Under the pieces are notes generated by a model. The model was not told where the DNA came from and ran no database searches. It was given only the letters and a program-made list of their open reading frames with translations. Shown piece after piece: positions 1 to 8,316 of a DNA stretch of 63,374 nt (position 1 is the first letter of the stretch; each line of letters starts with the position of its first letter). Source of the DNA: Lactobacillus kimbladii (GTDB lineage: Bacteria; Bacillota; Bacilli; Lactobacillales; Lactobacillaceae); assembly GCF_000970755.1 (NCBI RefSeq), contig NZ_KQ034006.1, positions 39,174 to 102,547 of the forward strand. Reading direction: 5' to 3'. The position numbers and the translations under genes were made by a program.

Positions 1-55
1 ATTTTTAAATTTAATCTTGAGGGTTTTACTTTGAGTAGAAATTTAAATCGTAATA

Positions 56-93
56 AAAGGCTAAATTCCGAGTTCACTTCGGGATTTAGCCTT
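56..93 (-). terminator. Rho-independent terminator of the SIS-domain gene
   Basis: AAGGCTAAAT at 57-66 pairs with ATTTAGCCTT near 84-93. The stem extends through a G/U-containing middle. Read on the minus strand, the hairpin ends in CCTTTTATT, which fits termination of the minus-strand gene that stops just upstream. Confidence 0.8.
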
Positions 94-115
94 AATTAAA
101 TACTAGCTTTTCTGT

Positions 116-1189
116 TTAAAAATGAGCAAAGCTTTCAATTTTCAACGGGTATTTAGCAGTGTCATAGCCAATTGCTTCACAATTACGAGAAGCTATGATT
201 TGAAACGGAATGATAAGGTTGAAAGGTGATAATTCATCATAAGTTAATGACGGAACTTTTAAGACTTTAGCTTCGGGAATGAACTCAAGATTTTGATCAG
301 TGATTACAAATAAATGTTTAGTAACTTGTTTCAGAAAATCAAGATACTTATTAGCCAATTCTTTTTCTGGACCATTTGCAATAATTAGAAAAATATATTG
401 TTCAGAATCAAAGGCCATTTCATAACCATGAAGAAGCTCACCAAATTCGTGTACAGTTAATGGAGCGTGAAAAGTTTCATACATTTTCAGATATGCTTCT
501 AGAGCTGTTGCATAGTTGTAGCCATATCCCGCAATTGCCCCCTTTTTCATTGTGACCAGTTCATTTTTGTGTTGTAAATAGAACTCTTCTGTATTAGATA
601 ATGTAGTAGGTAATTTCTTTAGTTCTTGTTCAGTTTGCGTTAAAAACTTTTTGTAATTTTCTTCAGTAATAACCTTTTGAGCTAGACCCAGATGTAAAGC
701 TAGCAGGAGGCCCAACATAATGGTTGATGTATAGCCTCGAGTCTCAACAGGTATGACTTCATCACCCGTATTTAGATAGATTACTAAATCAGATTCTTGT
801 GCAATTTTGCTTTTTGTCTCCTCCGAGATAGCCACTGTATTGAAATTAAGTTTTTTTGCTTTGCGAATAGTTTCTAAAGTTGAAGTTGAAGTTCCGGATT
901 GAGAAATTCCAATCAGCAAAGTTTCTTGTGCCTTAAAATATGGTGAAGGTTGCAGATAATTAGTAAAGTTACCTGGAATTATTGCCTGTGCATCTAAATT
1001 AGTAAATTTATTAAAGTACATAGCAATTAAAGTAGCTGCATGGTAACTGGTTCCGGATCCAGTTAAATATACTTTTTTTATTTGATTTTTAGTTACTAAT
1101 TCAGTTAAATCATTTGCAATAGTAGCATGTGTATTCAGAATTTTTTGTAAGCGATTAGGCTGGTCGTAAATATTATCAATAATTTTCAT
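116..1189 (-). CDS. SIS-domain sugar isomerase/deglycase (GlmS-isomerase-like, FrlB/AgaS type)
   Basis: The 357-aa protein has two SIS domains resembling the isomerase half of glucosamine-6-phosphate synthase, without the glutaminase domain. The first SIS domain has the phosphosugar-binding loops GSGTSYHAA (about residue 45) and ISQSGTSTSTLE (about residue 95). Stand-alone members of this family are fructoselysine-6-phosphate deglycases, glucosamine-6-phosphate deaminases or galactosamine-6-phosphate isomerases. The substrate cannot be read from the sequence. An AGAGG ribosome site precedes the ATG. The gene diverges from two UTRA-type regulator genes that probably sense a related phosphosugar. 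No PTS genes are visible on this side, and the window starts just after its terminator. Confidence 0.85.
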   Translation of the reverse strand: MKIIDNIYDQPNRLQKILNTHATIANDLTELVTKNQIKKVYLTGSGTSYHAATLIAMYFNKFTNLDAQAIIPGNFTNYLQPSPYFKAQETLLIGISQSGTSTSTLETIRKAKKLNFNTVAISEETKSKIAQESDLVIYLNTGDEVIPVETRGYTSTIMLGLLLALHLGLAQKVITEENYKKFLTQTEQELKKLPTTLSNTEEFYLQHKNELVTMKKGAIAGYGYNYATALEAYLKMYETFHAPLTVHEFGELLHGYEMAFDSEQYIFLIIANGPEKELANKYLDFLKQVTKHLFVITDQNLEFIPEAKVLKVPSLTYDELSPFNLIIPFQIIASRNCEAIGYDTAKYPLKIESFAHF

Positions 1190-1530
1190 TTTTAAACCTC
1201 TTATGTATTGTTATGAATTAAGAAATATGTTGGTGAAAAAATGATAGAAGTAATAAGTCGCTGATAGAAGCATATTTCCTAATTAATTTAATTCTAGCTT
1301 TGACTTTTAGGGCAATCAATTGAAAGTAGCGAAGATTTGAAAATACTCCAAAAATTAGAACCAATTTTAGAACCGATATTTGAACTTTGCTTTTTATATA
1401 AATTAACAAACTAGTATAATAATAAATAGGATAAATAATATTTAAGGACAATAAAATGTTATAAAAACTCTTTAATAAGATGCAGACATCTTTTTAAAAT
1501 TCTAGAATATTATTAAAAACGGTGAAAAAT
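1190..1530. promoter_or_regulatory. Divergent intergenic region with a candidate promoter for the UTRA/GntR pair
   Basis: The region is AT-rich and has no convincing gene. An open frame on the minus strand at 1218-1451 has no coding character. TATAAT at 1415-1420 lies 16 bases after TTTATA at 1393-1398, a reasonable rightward promoter about 110 bases before the next gene. Nothing else was recognised. Confidence 0.4.
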
Positions 1531-2010
1531 ATGATTATTGAGAAATTGAAAAATTACTTAACCCCACAGGAAAGAGAAATAAATAAAAATTGGTTGCTCA
1601 GTTTGGTTACTTCAGTCAAATTACAACCAGGTGACTTTTTGGACGATTTATTTATGGATCAAGTAGGATCAGTATGGCAAAGAATATTTTTGCTAAAATA
1701 TCAAAATAAACCATTTTCTATAATTAAATCATTTATACCTGCAATACTAATTAATGAGAATAAAGAAAAATTTTGTAATAGTAATAAGAGTAATTTAAAT
1801 TTGGAATTAAAAATAGATAAGAAAAAAAGTGCTAATAGAATCAAGAAAAATATTCTTTTAACTTGGCCAACATCTGAAGAGAGTCAAATGTTGGTATTAA
1901 AACAAAAAACTCAAGTTTTCGTTGAAAAAAATTACATTTTACATGAAAATCAGATTATTAGGTACGAAGAAGAAGTTATAATTCCAGACAAAATTGAATA
2001 TGAGGATTAA
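1531..2010 (+). CDS. Stand-alone UTRA-like ligand-sensing protein (no DNA-binding domain)
   Basis: About 159 aa. The ATG at 1531 is chosen because GGTGA lies five bases upstream; an in-frame GTG at 1522 overlaps that site. Residues about 40-75 (VWQRIFLLKYQNKPFSII, followed by SFIP) match the centre of the UTRA domain, the effector-sensing half of HutC-type GntR regulators. The usual winged-helix N-terminus is absent. The middle (about 85-105) is Lys/Asn-rich and low-complexity. The stop is two bases before the start of a complete GntR regulator, so the two are co-transcribed and probably translationally coupled. It may bind a ligand and modulate the neighbour, or it may be a remnant of a duplicated regulator. 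The UTRA call rests on motif resemblance only. Confidence 0.6.
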   Translation: MIIEKLKNYLTPQEREINKNWLLSLVTSVKLQPGDFLDDLFMDQVGSVWQRIFLLKYQNKPFSIIKSFIPAILINENKEKFCNSNKSNLNLELKIDKKKSANRIKKNILLTWPTSEESQMLVLKQKTQVFVEKNYILHENQIIRYEEEVIIPDKIEYED

Positions 2011-2012
2011 CA

Positions 2013-2741
2013 ATGGGGAATTTTTTGTATGTCGCTGCTAAAGAAAAAATTATCTCGTTAATTGAAAACAATAAAATAAAGTTAAATCAACGGTTGCCAT
2101 CTGAAAGAACTTTGTCTAGGCAACTTGGTTTTTCGCGAATGACTATTAAAAGGGCTTTGAATAGTTTAGTGGAGGATCATGTCTTAACTCGGCGCCCTGG
2201 AGATGGTACATATTTGCTTCATGAAAAATACACAGGGAGAATCGATACTGGGGATGACTCACCATGGTCTTTGAGTCAAACAATAAAAATAAAAGGCGGC
2301 ATCCCTAGCAGTGAAACTAAATCCTTCAAACTGGTTTATGATATTCCTTTATTGACAGATATTTTTCCTAAATATACTGAATTCTATGAGTTGATCAGGA
2401 TTAGAAAGTTTGATGATATTCCCTTTTCAATTCAGAAATCTTACTTTCCCTTTAGACTGTTTGAGGACGCACATCGTTATGATTTTAGTAAAATTTCATT
2501 ATATGACTATATGGGATTTAAAAATTTAAGGCCTGATCTTTTCCATCAAAAAATCAAGACCTGTACTCAGGACAGTGATCCGTTATTGAATAACTTTAAT
2601 ATGGATTCGAATAAGTTGATTTTAGATGTTGAATATTTAGGATACACTAGACCAGACTGCCTAGTTGAATACACTCAATCTTATTTTGATTCAGATCAGG
2701 TTGATTTCAGAATTGAAATACCTTATACACCCAATGACTAA
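2013..2741 (+). CDS. GntR/HutC-family transcriptional regulator
   Basis: The 242-aa protein has an N-terminal winged helix (residues about 8-70, with the typical LPSERTLSRQLGFSRMT recognition region) and a C-terminal UTRA domain (about 90-235). Regulators of this family repress sugar-use genes and are released by a phosphosugar. A GAGGA site precedes the ATG. It directly follows the UTRA-only gene and diverges from the SIS-domain enzyme gene, its most likely target. Confidence 0.88.
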   Translation: MGNFLYVAAKEKIISLIENNKIKLNQRLPSERTLSRQLGFSRMTIKRALNSLVEDHVLTRRPGDGTYLLHEKYTGRIDTGDDSPWSLSQTIKIKGGIPSSETKSFKLVYDIPLLTDIFPKYTEFYELIRIRKFDDIPFSIQKSYFPFRLFEDAHRYDFSKISLYDYMGFKNLRPDLFHQKIKTCTQDSDPLLNNFNMDSNKLILDVEYLGYTRPDCLVEYTQSYFDSDQVDFRIEIPYTPND

Positions 2742-2744
2742 TCA

Positions 2745-2784
2745 AAAACACTGACATGCTTTATAGCTCATCAGTGTTTTATAT
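2745..2784 (+). terminator. Rho-independent terminator
   Basis: AAAACACTGA at 2745-2754 and TCAGTGTTTT at 2771-2780 form a perfect 10-bp stem. It sits between convergent genes and can serve both. Confidence 0.85.
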
Positions 2785-2812
2785 TTGGCTTTTTAAGTGA
2801 TAATTTAAATTA

Positions 2813-3358
2813 CTATTCTAAATCATTGTAACTGATTGCAAAGTCAAAACCCTTGTAGTGGCGCTTCTTAAACTTTTTAGCTAATTTACGGCTACGATAC
2901 CAATGAATGTCATCACTCTCAAAAGTATTATTATGTTCAAGGGCTGAACCTAAAACCCAGTTACCCTTTAACTTAGCTACACCATAATATTCACCACTTA
3001 AAACAGGTGAATAGTCATTTATACAGTACCAAGTATGTCCAGTTACCTTTTTGATATTAGAAATATAAATCCAATCTTTATTCTTTTTACTAGATTCAGG
3101 AAAAACCTTAGGTTGTTTGTGTAAGTAGCGTATGTGTTTGCCCTTTGTATCGTAAGTGATTTCCTTATTTTTAGTAAAAGTCTTTTTCAAGATTTTCTTC
3201 TTATTGAAATAAGCGTACCAGGTTCCACGCATCTTTTTGGGAAAAGTGGTTATATTGGTTTTTGCTTGTACAGAACTTACAGAACTATGCGCAATGCCAA
3301 AACCGGCAACCACGCTAATTAGTGCTAATAATGTAATGATTTTTTTCTTAAATTTCAT
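2813..3358 (-). CDS. Secreted protein of unknown function
   Basis: About 181 aa. The start at 3358 is preferred because GGGAGG lies just upstream and it places a clean signal peptide (MKFKKK, hydrophobic core, cleavage after VQA near residue 32) at the N-terminus. An upstream in-frame ATG at 3451 would bury the signal. The mature protein is basic and rich in Lys, Trp and Tyr, with a GTWYAYFNKKK segment of the kind common in small lactobacillus exoproteins. No catalytic motif is visible. It is free-standing, ending against the terminator shared with the GntR gene. Confidence 0.75.
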   Translation of the reverse strand: MKFKKKIITLLALISVVAGFGIAHSSVSSVQAKTNITTFPKKMRGTWYAYFNKKKILKKTFTKNKEITYDTKGKHIRYLHKQPKVFPESSKKNKDWIYISNIKKVTGHTWYCINDYSPVLSGEYYGVAKLKGNWVLGSALEHNNTFESDDIHWYRSRKLAKKFKKRHYKGFDFAISYNDLE

Positions 3359-3641
3359 TTTTACCTCCCAATTATTACTACTACTGTCCATTATATACTG
3401 CCCATTAATAATAAAAAATAGTACTGATATTTTTAGCTTTGACCAGCTCATTTATGTGCGCAATGGATCATTCTGTTAGTAAGTTGAATATAGATTTAGG
3501 CAAACAAGCAAAAATTTATATACTATAAATTAAGTATTTTTTAAGAAAATTAACTCCTGCTTTGTGCTAAAACAGATATAAGTCCAGTACGTGATGCTAG
3601 AAAAATAGTCAAAATAATTTTTTATGCAGGAGAAAATAATA

Positions 3642-3857
3642 ATGAAAAATATTCAAAGACTAACTATGGTGTTAGCAATTGTTTTGTGGCTTGTCGTGAT
3701 TGGCATTTTTGCAGTAGCCATCGCTAAAAATCAGTTGTGGAGTATGGGACCGATTATTACCTATAACAGACCGCGAGATGCCCTTGGCTGGTTGATTGTA
3801 GCAGCTATTGCAGCATCAGCCGTCAGTGCAATTCTTAAGTTAACGCAAGATAAATAA
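3642..3857 (+). CDS. Small membrane protein, function unknown
   Basis: 71 aa with two predicted membrane helices (about 6-28 and 47-65) separated by a short polar loop. The ATG at 3642 is preferred because AGGAGA lies at 3628-3633; the upstream ATG at 3624 overlaps that ribosome site. No family recognised. Confidence 0.65.
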   Translation: MKNIQRLTMVLAIVLWLVVIGIFAVAIAKNQLWSMGPIITYNRPRDALGWLIVAAIAASAVSAILKLTQDK

Positions 3858-3999
3858 AATTAAAAAAGATTATGGCATCATTAAATAAGGTCAAATTATA
3901 TATATAGTTACTAATAGTCTTTTTAAAAATCTTGCACACATTTCTAAAAAAGTGCCACTGCAATTAATAAATCTAACAGAAAATATACAAGAGAAAATA

Positions 4000-4032
4000 C
4001 CTGACAAGATTTAAATATTGTCAGGCTTTTTT
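4000..4032 (+). terminator. Rho-independent terminator
   Basis: CCTGACAA at 4000-4007 pairs with TTGTCAGG at 4018-4025, followed by CTTTTTT. It lies about 140 bases after the small membrane protein gene. The AT-rich stretch between holds no recognisable gene. Confidence 0.85.
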
Positions 4033-4059
4033 GATGAAAGACAAATACTAAAGTATAAT
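4031..4059 (+). promoter_or_regulatory. Promoter of the 2-hydroxyacid dehydrogenase gene
   Basis: TTGATG at 4031-4036 and TATAAT at 4054-4059 are 17 bases apart, starting right after the preceding terminator. Confidence 0.65.
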
Positions 4060-4147
4060 TAACATTAACGTGAAAATTCAATTTAAAGCTTTTTAGATAA
4101 TGATCAGTCTAGAGAAAAAAGCTTACAAACCAAAGGAGGGTTAGAAT

Positions 4148-5104
4148 ATGAGTAACATAAAAGTTTTGGTAACAGGAAGAATGCCAGAAGCTGGTTTAAC
4201 GGAGTTAAGAAAAAACTTTGCTGTGACCCGTAAACCAGAAAAAGAAGGTAGAGCCTGGGTTTTAGCACACCTATCTGAGTATGAAGGTCTGATACTCATG
4301 GGGACACAGGCTGACCGTGAATTAATTGATGCCGGCACTAACTTGAAAATTATTTCTGCTAGTGGCGTTGGCTATGACAAAATTGACATTGACTATGCAA
4401 AGCAAAAAGGAATTGTTGTTGCCAATTGTCCTAAAAGCGTTCTTATTCCTACCGCTGAAATGACATTTGCCCTAATTCTAGCAACTATGAGACGTTTGCA
4501 TTTTTATGATAAAACTATTCGCACTGAAAAATGGGTTGATGTTTCTAAACCGGAAAATATGGGAACGGGACTCCAGGGAAAAACACTTGGTATCTACGGT
4601 ATGGGTCGCATTGGTTCTGAAGTAGCCAAGTACGCCCAAGTCTTTGGCATGAAAGTCATCTACCATAACAGACATCAGCTAAGTTCTCAAGAAGAAGCAA
4701 AAAAGAATGTTCATTATGTCGATTTTGCTACTCTTGTTAAAACAGCAGATGTGATTACCCTGCACGCCCCGGCAACTCCTTCTACGACTGGCGTTTTCGA
4801 TGCTCAAGTATTTAAGCAGATGAAAAAGACAGCATATATTATCAATGTTGCTCGAGGTAAGCTGATTAAACAAAATGATTTAATTGCTGCATTACAGAAC
4901 GGTGACATTGCCGGAGCTGGTTTAGACGTATATGAAACTGAACCTGAAGTACCACAAGCTTTATGCGAACTAGATAATGTAATTTTGTCACCTCATGCAG
5001 GTTCAGGAACACTGTCTGCCCGCACGAATATTGCTGCTGAAGCTTCACAAAATCTTATTTCCTATTTAAGGGATCATAAGCCATTAAACCAAGTTAATAA
5101 ATAA
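4148..5104 (+). CDS. D-isomer-specific 2-hydroxyacid dehydrogenase
   Basis: The 318-aa protein has the full family layout: a split catalytic domain around a Rossmann domain with GMGRIGSEVA (about residue 150). The catalytic Arg is in VARGKLIK, the Glu in DVYETEP and the His in LSPHAGS. Such enzymes reduce 2-ketoacids (glyoxylate, hydroxypyruvate, branched 2-ketoacids) with NAD(P)H in the cytoplasm. It is distinct from the D-lactate dehydrogenase at 57 kb. It has a strong AAAGGAGGG site and its own promoter and terminator, so it is monocistronic. The exact substrate is not readable. Confidence 0.88.
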   Translation: MSNIKVLVTGRMPEAGLTELRKNFAVTRKPEKEGRAWVLAHLSEYEGLILMGTQADRELIDAGTNLKIISASGVGYDKIDIDYAKQKGIVVANCPKSVLIPTAEMTFALILATMRRLHFYDKTIRTEKWVDVSKPENMGTGLQGKTLGIYGMGRIGSEVAKYAQVFGMKVIYHNRHQLSSQEEAKKNVHYVDFATLVKTADVITLHAPATPSTTGVFDAQVFKQMKKTAYIINVARGKLIKQNDLIAALQNGDIAGAGLDVYETEPEVPQALCELDNVILSPHAGSGTLSARTNIAAEASQNLISYLRDHKPLNQVNK

Positions 5105-5133
5105 TTTTTAATTAGTAAAAATAATCATGAATA

Positions 5134-5163
5134 AAAAACCAAGTTTTTGCTTGGTTTTTTTCT
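5134..5163 (+). terminator. Rho-independent terminator
   Basis: AAAAAACCAAG pairs with CTTGGTTTTTT across a five-base loop, followed by further Ts, just after the dehydrogenase stop. Confidence 0.88.
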
Positions 5164-5208
5164 TTTACTGCAGTATAATATGAAGCTAACTACATGAAGC
5201 ATACTTCA
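5150..5208 (+). promoter_or_regulatory. Promoter and likely operator of the XRE/membrane-protein pair
   Basis: TATAAT at 5174-5179 follows TTGGTT at 5150-5155 (18-base spacer, overlapping the terminator stem). Downstream is a dyad TGAAGCATACTTCA at 5195-5208, and a second ATGAAGC copy lies just before it. This fits an autoregulatory site for the XRE protein encoded 20 bases further on. Confidence 0.5.
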
Positions 5209-5226
5209 CATTGCTAAGAAGGTGAG

Positions 5227-5445
5227 ATTATCAAAAATTTAGTTAAGGAAAATAGAAAAAAGCTGCACTTAACGCAGCGTGAACTTGCTATCAAAGTGGG
5301 TGTCACTGAACGAACGATTATCTCAGTAGAAAAGGGTAAATACAAACCCTCACTCATCTTGGCGTATAAACTAGCACGAATTTTTAGAACTGATATTGCA
5401 ACCCTGTTTTGTTTAGAGGAGTACTTAGAAAATGAAAAAGAATAA
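5227..5445 (+). CDS. Small XRE-family (Cro/CI-type) regulator with a non-canonical start codon
   Basis: The reading frame encodes about 72 aa with a complete helix-turn-helix (LTQRELAIKVGVTERTIISV, then EKGKYKPSLILAYKLAR), as in YgzD-like small regulators. Between the in-frame stop at 5215-5217 and the conserved sequence there is no ATG, GTG or TTG. The only plausible initiators are ATT at 5227 or ATC at 5230, with AGAAGG/AAGGTGAG just upstream. The frame overlaps the next gene by 14 bases, the normal arrangement for this regulator plus DUF2178-type membrane-protein pair. It either initiates rarely and weakly or has lost its start codon. Confidence 0.7.
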   Translation: MIKNLVKENRKKLHLTQRELAIKVGVTERTIISVEKGKYKPSLILAYKLARIFRTDIATLFCLEEYLENEKE

Positions 5446-5890
5446 GAAAAGAAAGCTCAAATATTATTTCTCAGCGTGTTTTTTTATATTGTTAGCACTT
5501 CTTGAGTTGGTGTTGATCTGTTTAGAGGTTCTGCAGCACCGCAGGCAAACCGATATACCGAAAAATATTATTTATGCAGTTTTTGCTATTAGTTTTGCTT
5601 TTTATCTTTATTATAAAGCCAAAACTGTGGGCACAGATAAAGATGATGAAGACGAGCGTGATGAGTTTATTGCAGTGAAAACCGATCACCAAATGTATAA
5701 AATAGCTAACTGGTTAATTTATATTCTCAGCCTGGTCTTTATAACTAGCGCAGCGTTCATGTATGAAGCTCAAGGCTTTACGACACTGGTCATAATATTG
5801 ACAACCATTGCCGCTACTTTAAGCGTCTTATGGAACTTATTATTACTAATTGAAATGATTATAGGTATTACCAATGAACTTAGAAATTAG
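5432..5890 (+). CDS. DUF2178-like four-helix membrane protein
   Basis: The 152-aa protein has four predicted membrane helices (about 11-30, 45-63, 90-110, 117-140). A charged cytosolic loop contains DEDERDEFIAVKTDHQ, the hallmark of small membrane proteins encoded with an XRE regulator. Its ATG lies inside the end of the regulator gene, so the pair is translationally coupled. The role of such pairs is not established. Confidence 0.7.
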   Translation: MKKNKKRKLKYYFSACFFILLALLELVLICLEVLQHRRQTDIPKNIIYAVFAISFAFYLYYKAKTVGTDKDDEDERDEFIAVKTDHQMYKIANWLIYILSLVFITSAAFMYEAQGFTTLVIILTTIAATLSVLWNLLLLIEMIIGITNELRN

Positions 5891-6076
5891 TAAGGCCTAA
5901 ATATTTATGAGGATATAAAACTAGTTCTGCATTTTAGTACAAAATTTTTTCCACTTGCTTTCCTGATAGTGACCTCTTAGTTAAATAGTATTGTAATCAC
6001 GGCTCTTCTCAAGTTTAATTAATTTATCATCTTTAATGAATGAAAAAATTATTAACAAAACTGAGGGAGAAAAATA

Positions 6077-7648
6077 ATGATTTACCATAACTATTCACAT
6101 TTAAAATTCTTTTGGCTCAATGTTTTCGGTTTGATATACAGTACTTTAAATATCTTTGCTGCTTATATGCTTAGCAATTTGATCAATATGGCAACTAAGA
6201 GACAATTTTCAGTCTTACCTTCTTTAGTGATGCAGATCATAGTAGCGCTGACTTTAATCTTAATTTCAGGCTTACTATTTAATTACTTAAAAACCGATGC
6301 AGTTAAGCAGATTAACACTAAGCTAAGAACTAAAGTGTTAAAGGGAATGCTACTAAATAAAGAAGAAGATAGTGCTAATTTAGGTTTTTTAACTAACGAC
6401 TTTAAGTTATTAGAAACTAATCGTTATGAAGCTGAAATTGAAATTCTGATCTATACTTATACCGTTATTTTGGCTCTGGGTTATGCTTTATATTTAAATT
6501 GGTTTGTTACCTTGATTTATTTCGTGGGCTCAGCAATCCCTACAATCGTGTCCAACTTTTTTCAAAAACCAATTCAAAAGGCTTCAGGTGATTGGACTAA
6601 GGCTAACGACAAGTATGTCAGCCAAACCAAAAATATTTTAGCTGGTACTGGAACTTTTAATTTATACGGCAAGCAAGACAATGCTGTTAAGCAAAATAAG
6701 CGTGCCGTTGAACGTCTGGAAGAAAAACTGGCCAAAATGAATGTGCTGAATAATAATACTAATACCTACCTTAATATTATCGCGATTGCCAGTGCATTCT
6801 TACTACCATTTGCTTTTGGGACATTATTGGTAGTCAATGGTCAAATAACATTAGGAGCATTATTTGCCATCACTCAGCTTTCTAATTCTTTTGTTAATCC
6901 TATCCTGCAAATTTTAAATGAACGAAACAATTTATCTACCACTAAGGGTATCGTTAACAAGATCAATCAGTTTATTGCTAAAGGTGAGCAAAAACCGCAA
7001 AACGGTGTTGCTACTGATGACTTTAAGCAATTAGAAGTGAAAAATCTGACTTTAAAACGGCAGGATAAAGAATTAGCTAGTCAAATTAATTTTGCAGTTG
7101 CAAAAGGACAAAAAGTTGCGGTCATTGGACCATCCGGCTCTGGTAAATCCACCATGCTCCAATATTTAATGTATGGCGATTATGGTCAGGCACAAGAAGA
7201 GTTGCTTAATCAAAAGGCCGTTAAACCCGGTACTTTTACTAATTTGTTTGCATATTCAAGCCAAAGCGCGGTCATCTTTGCCGACTCATTGTGGTTTAAT
7301 CTTACTTTGGGTGCTGACCTCCCCTTAGAAGAAGTCACGGAAGTTTGTGATCATTTAGAACTGGGACAGCTGGTTAAAGAAAAAGGGTTTGACTACCAGT
7401 TAGGTGATAATGCGGATCAATTATCCGGTGGACAATTAGCACGAATTGAACTGGCAAGGGCTATCTTAGCCAAACGACCAATTTTATTACTGGACGAAGT
7501 CAATGCCTCATTAGATAAGGCAACTTCTCAAGCAATTCATGATTACTTGTTTGATTCAGACTTCACTTTCATTGAGGTTATTCACCATTATGAGTCGGCT
7601 GAGTTAAAGCGTTATGATGCTGTAATTGATTTCAATAATTATATCTAG
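6077..7648 (+). CDS. ABC half-transporter (fused membrane and ATPase domains)
   Basis: The 523-aa protein has six N-terminal membrane helices (to about residue 290) and a C-terminal ATPase with Walker A GPSGSGKST, signature LSGGQ, Walker B ILLLDEV with the catalytic Glu, and H-loop His in VIHHYES. It is the exporter type that works as a dimer. It is clearly paralogous to the protein at 19.2 kb (same TNDxKxxET motif after helix 2 and similar length). GAGGGAG precedes the ATG. It stands alone, so the substrate is unknown; peptides or lipophilic compounds are typical. Confidence 0.85.
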   Translation: MIYHNYSHLKFFWLNVFGLIYSTLNIFAAYMLSNLINMATKRQFSVLPSLVMQIIVALTLILISGLLFNYLKTDAVKQINTKLRTKVLKGMLLNKEEDSANLGFLTNDFKLLETNRYEAEIEILIYTYTVILALGYALYLNWFVTLIYFVGSAIPTIVSNFFQKPIQKASGDWTKANDKYVSQTKNILAGTGTFNLYGKQDNAVKQNKRAVERLEEKLAKMNVLNNNTNTYLNIIAIASAFLLPFAFGTLLVVNGQITLGALFAITQLSNSFVNPILQILNERNNLSTTKGIVNKINQFIAKGEQKPQNGVATDDFKQLEVKNLTLKRQDKELASQINFAVAKGQKVAVIGPSGSGKSTMLQYLMYGDYGQAQEELLNQKAVKPGTFTNLFAYSSQSAVIFADSLWFNLTLGADLPLEEVTEVCDHLELGQLVKEKGFDYQLGDNADQLSGGQLARIELARAILAKRPILLLDEVNASLDKATSQAIHDYLFDSDFTFIEVIHHYESAELKRYDAVIDFNNYI

Positions 7649-7680
7649 AATTTATATTTCGAAAAGAGTCATAGTTAACA

Positions 7681-7717
7681 AAAAGCTTACTTTCTGAAAA
7701 AGAAAATAAGCTTTTTT
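7681..7717. terminator. Bidirectional terminator
   Basis: AAAAAGCTTA and TAAGCTTTTTT flank a short A-rich loop, between the ABC gene and the convergent small membrane protein gene. Confidence 0.8.
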
Positions 7718-7757
7718 GCATATAAAAGTTAAAACTGCAACATTTGCTGACACTTAA

Positions 7758-8150
7758 TTAAATTTCTTCGATAAGTAAACCACTCCGGAAATTAAAAATT
7801 AATTCAATAAACAAAAAGATTAAAAAGATAATAATTGCTGAAACATTTTGTGAAAAAGGGACATAGCTTTTAATCATAGGCGGAATTAATAATAAAGCAG
7901 CAATCATAACAGCTATTAAGCCTGCTGATTTTGGATTCGGAATAACTTTATAATGAGCGTCAGTATTATTAATAATCATTTTGGCTGAGCGATTTAGTAG
8001 GCCTTGAGTTAGTTGCAGCGTGTCCCCTTTTTTTAAATTTAATTTTAAAGCATAGCCAGCCGCAATACCTCCTACTCTTAAACCGTTAACTATTACAGTT
8101 GTGGGTTTGCCCATTGAAATATTACTTTTTGATCGTTGAACTGTAATCAT
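7758..8150 (-). CDS. Small membrane protein, function unknown
   Basis: 130 aa. The first 75 residues look like a compact soluble, strand-rich domain (VIVNGLRVGGIAAGYALKL, then a LKKGDTLQL segment). The end has two hydrophobic helices (about 77-93 and 103-120). It diverges from the mannose-family PTS operon. The ribosome site is weak. No family recognised. Confidence 0.6.
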   Translation of the reverse strand: MITVQRSKSNISMGKPTTVIVNGLRVGGIAAGYALKLNLKKGDTLQLTQGLLNRSAKMIINNTDAHYKVIPNPKSAGLIAVMIAALLLIPPMIKSYVPFSQNVSAIIIFLIFLFIELIFNFRSGLLIEEI

Positions 8151-8240
8151 ACCGTTACACTTTCTTTAATAATAGATGTTTAAGATTAGCTTATTAATAA
8201 AACAGGTTAATGTCAATCTTGTTTACTAAAAAAAATTATG

Positions 8241-8269
8241 TTTACAAAACAAAATATATAAACTATAAT
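8241..8269 (+). promoter_or_regulatory. Promoter of the mannose-family PTS operon
   Basis: TTTACA at 8241-8246 and TATAAT at 8264-8269 with a 17-base spacer. Confidence 0.75.
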
Positions 8270-8284
8270 TTTGGTGTAAGTAAA

Positions 8285-8298
8285 TGTAAGCGATAACA
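8285..8298 (+). promoter_or_regulatory. cre site (CcpA operator), exact consensus
   Basis: TGTAAGCGATAACA matches the cre consensus TGWAANCGNTNWCA at every position. It lies just downstream of the promoter and immediately before the AAGGAGG ribosome site. This placement normally gives roadblock-type repression by CcpA when a preferred sugar is present. Confidence 0.8.
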
Positions 8299-8316
8299 AG
8301 AAGGAGGTAATGAATT

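Noticed and set aside
1218-1451. 77-codon frame on the minus strand between divergent genes
   Set aside because: Ile/Tyr/Leu-rich from AT-rich DNA, no ribosome site, overlaps the probable promoter of the opposite gene.
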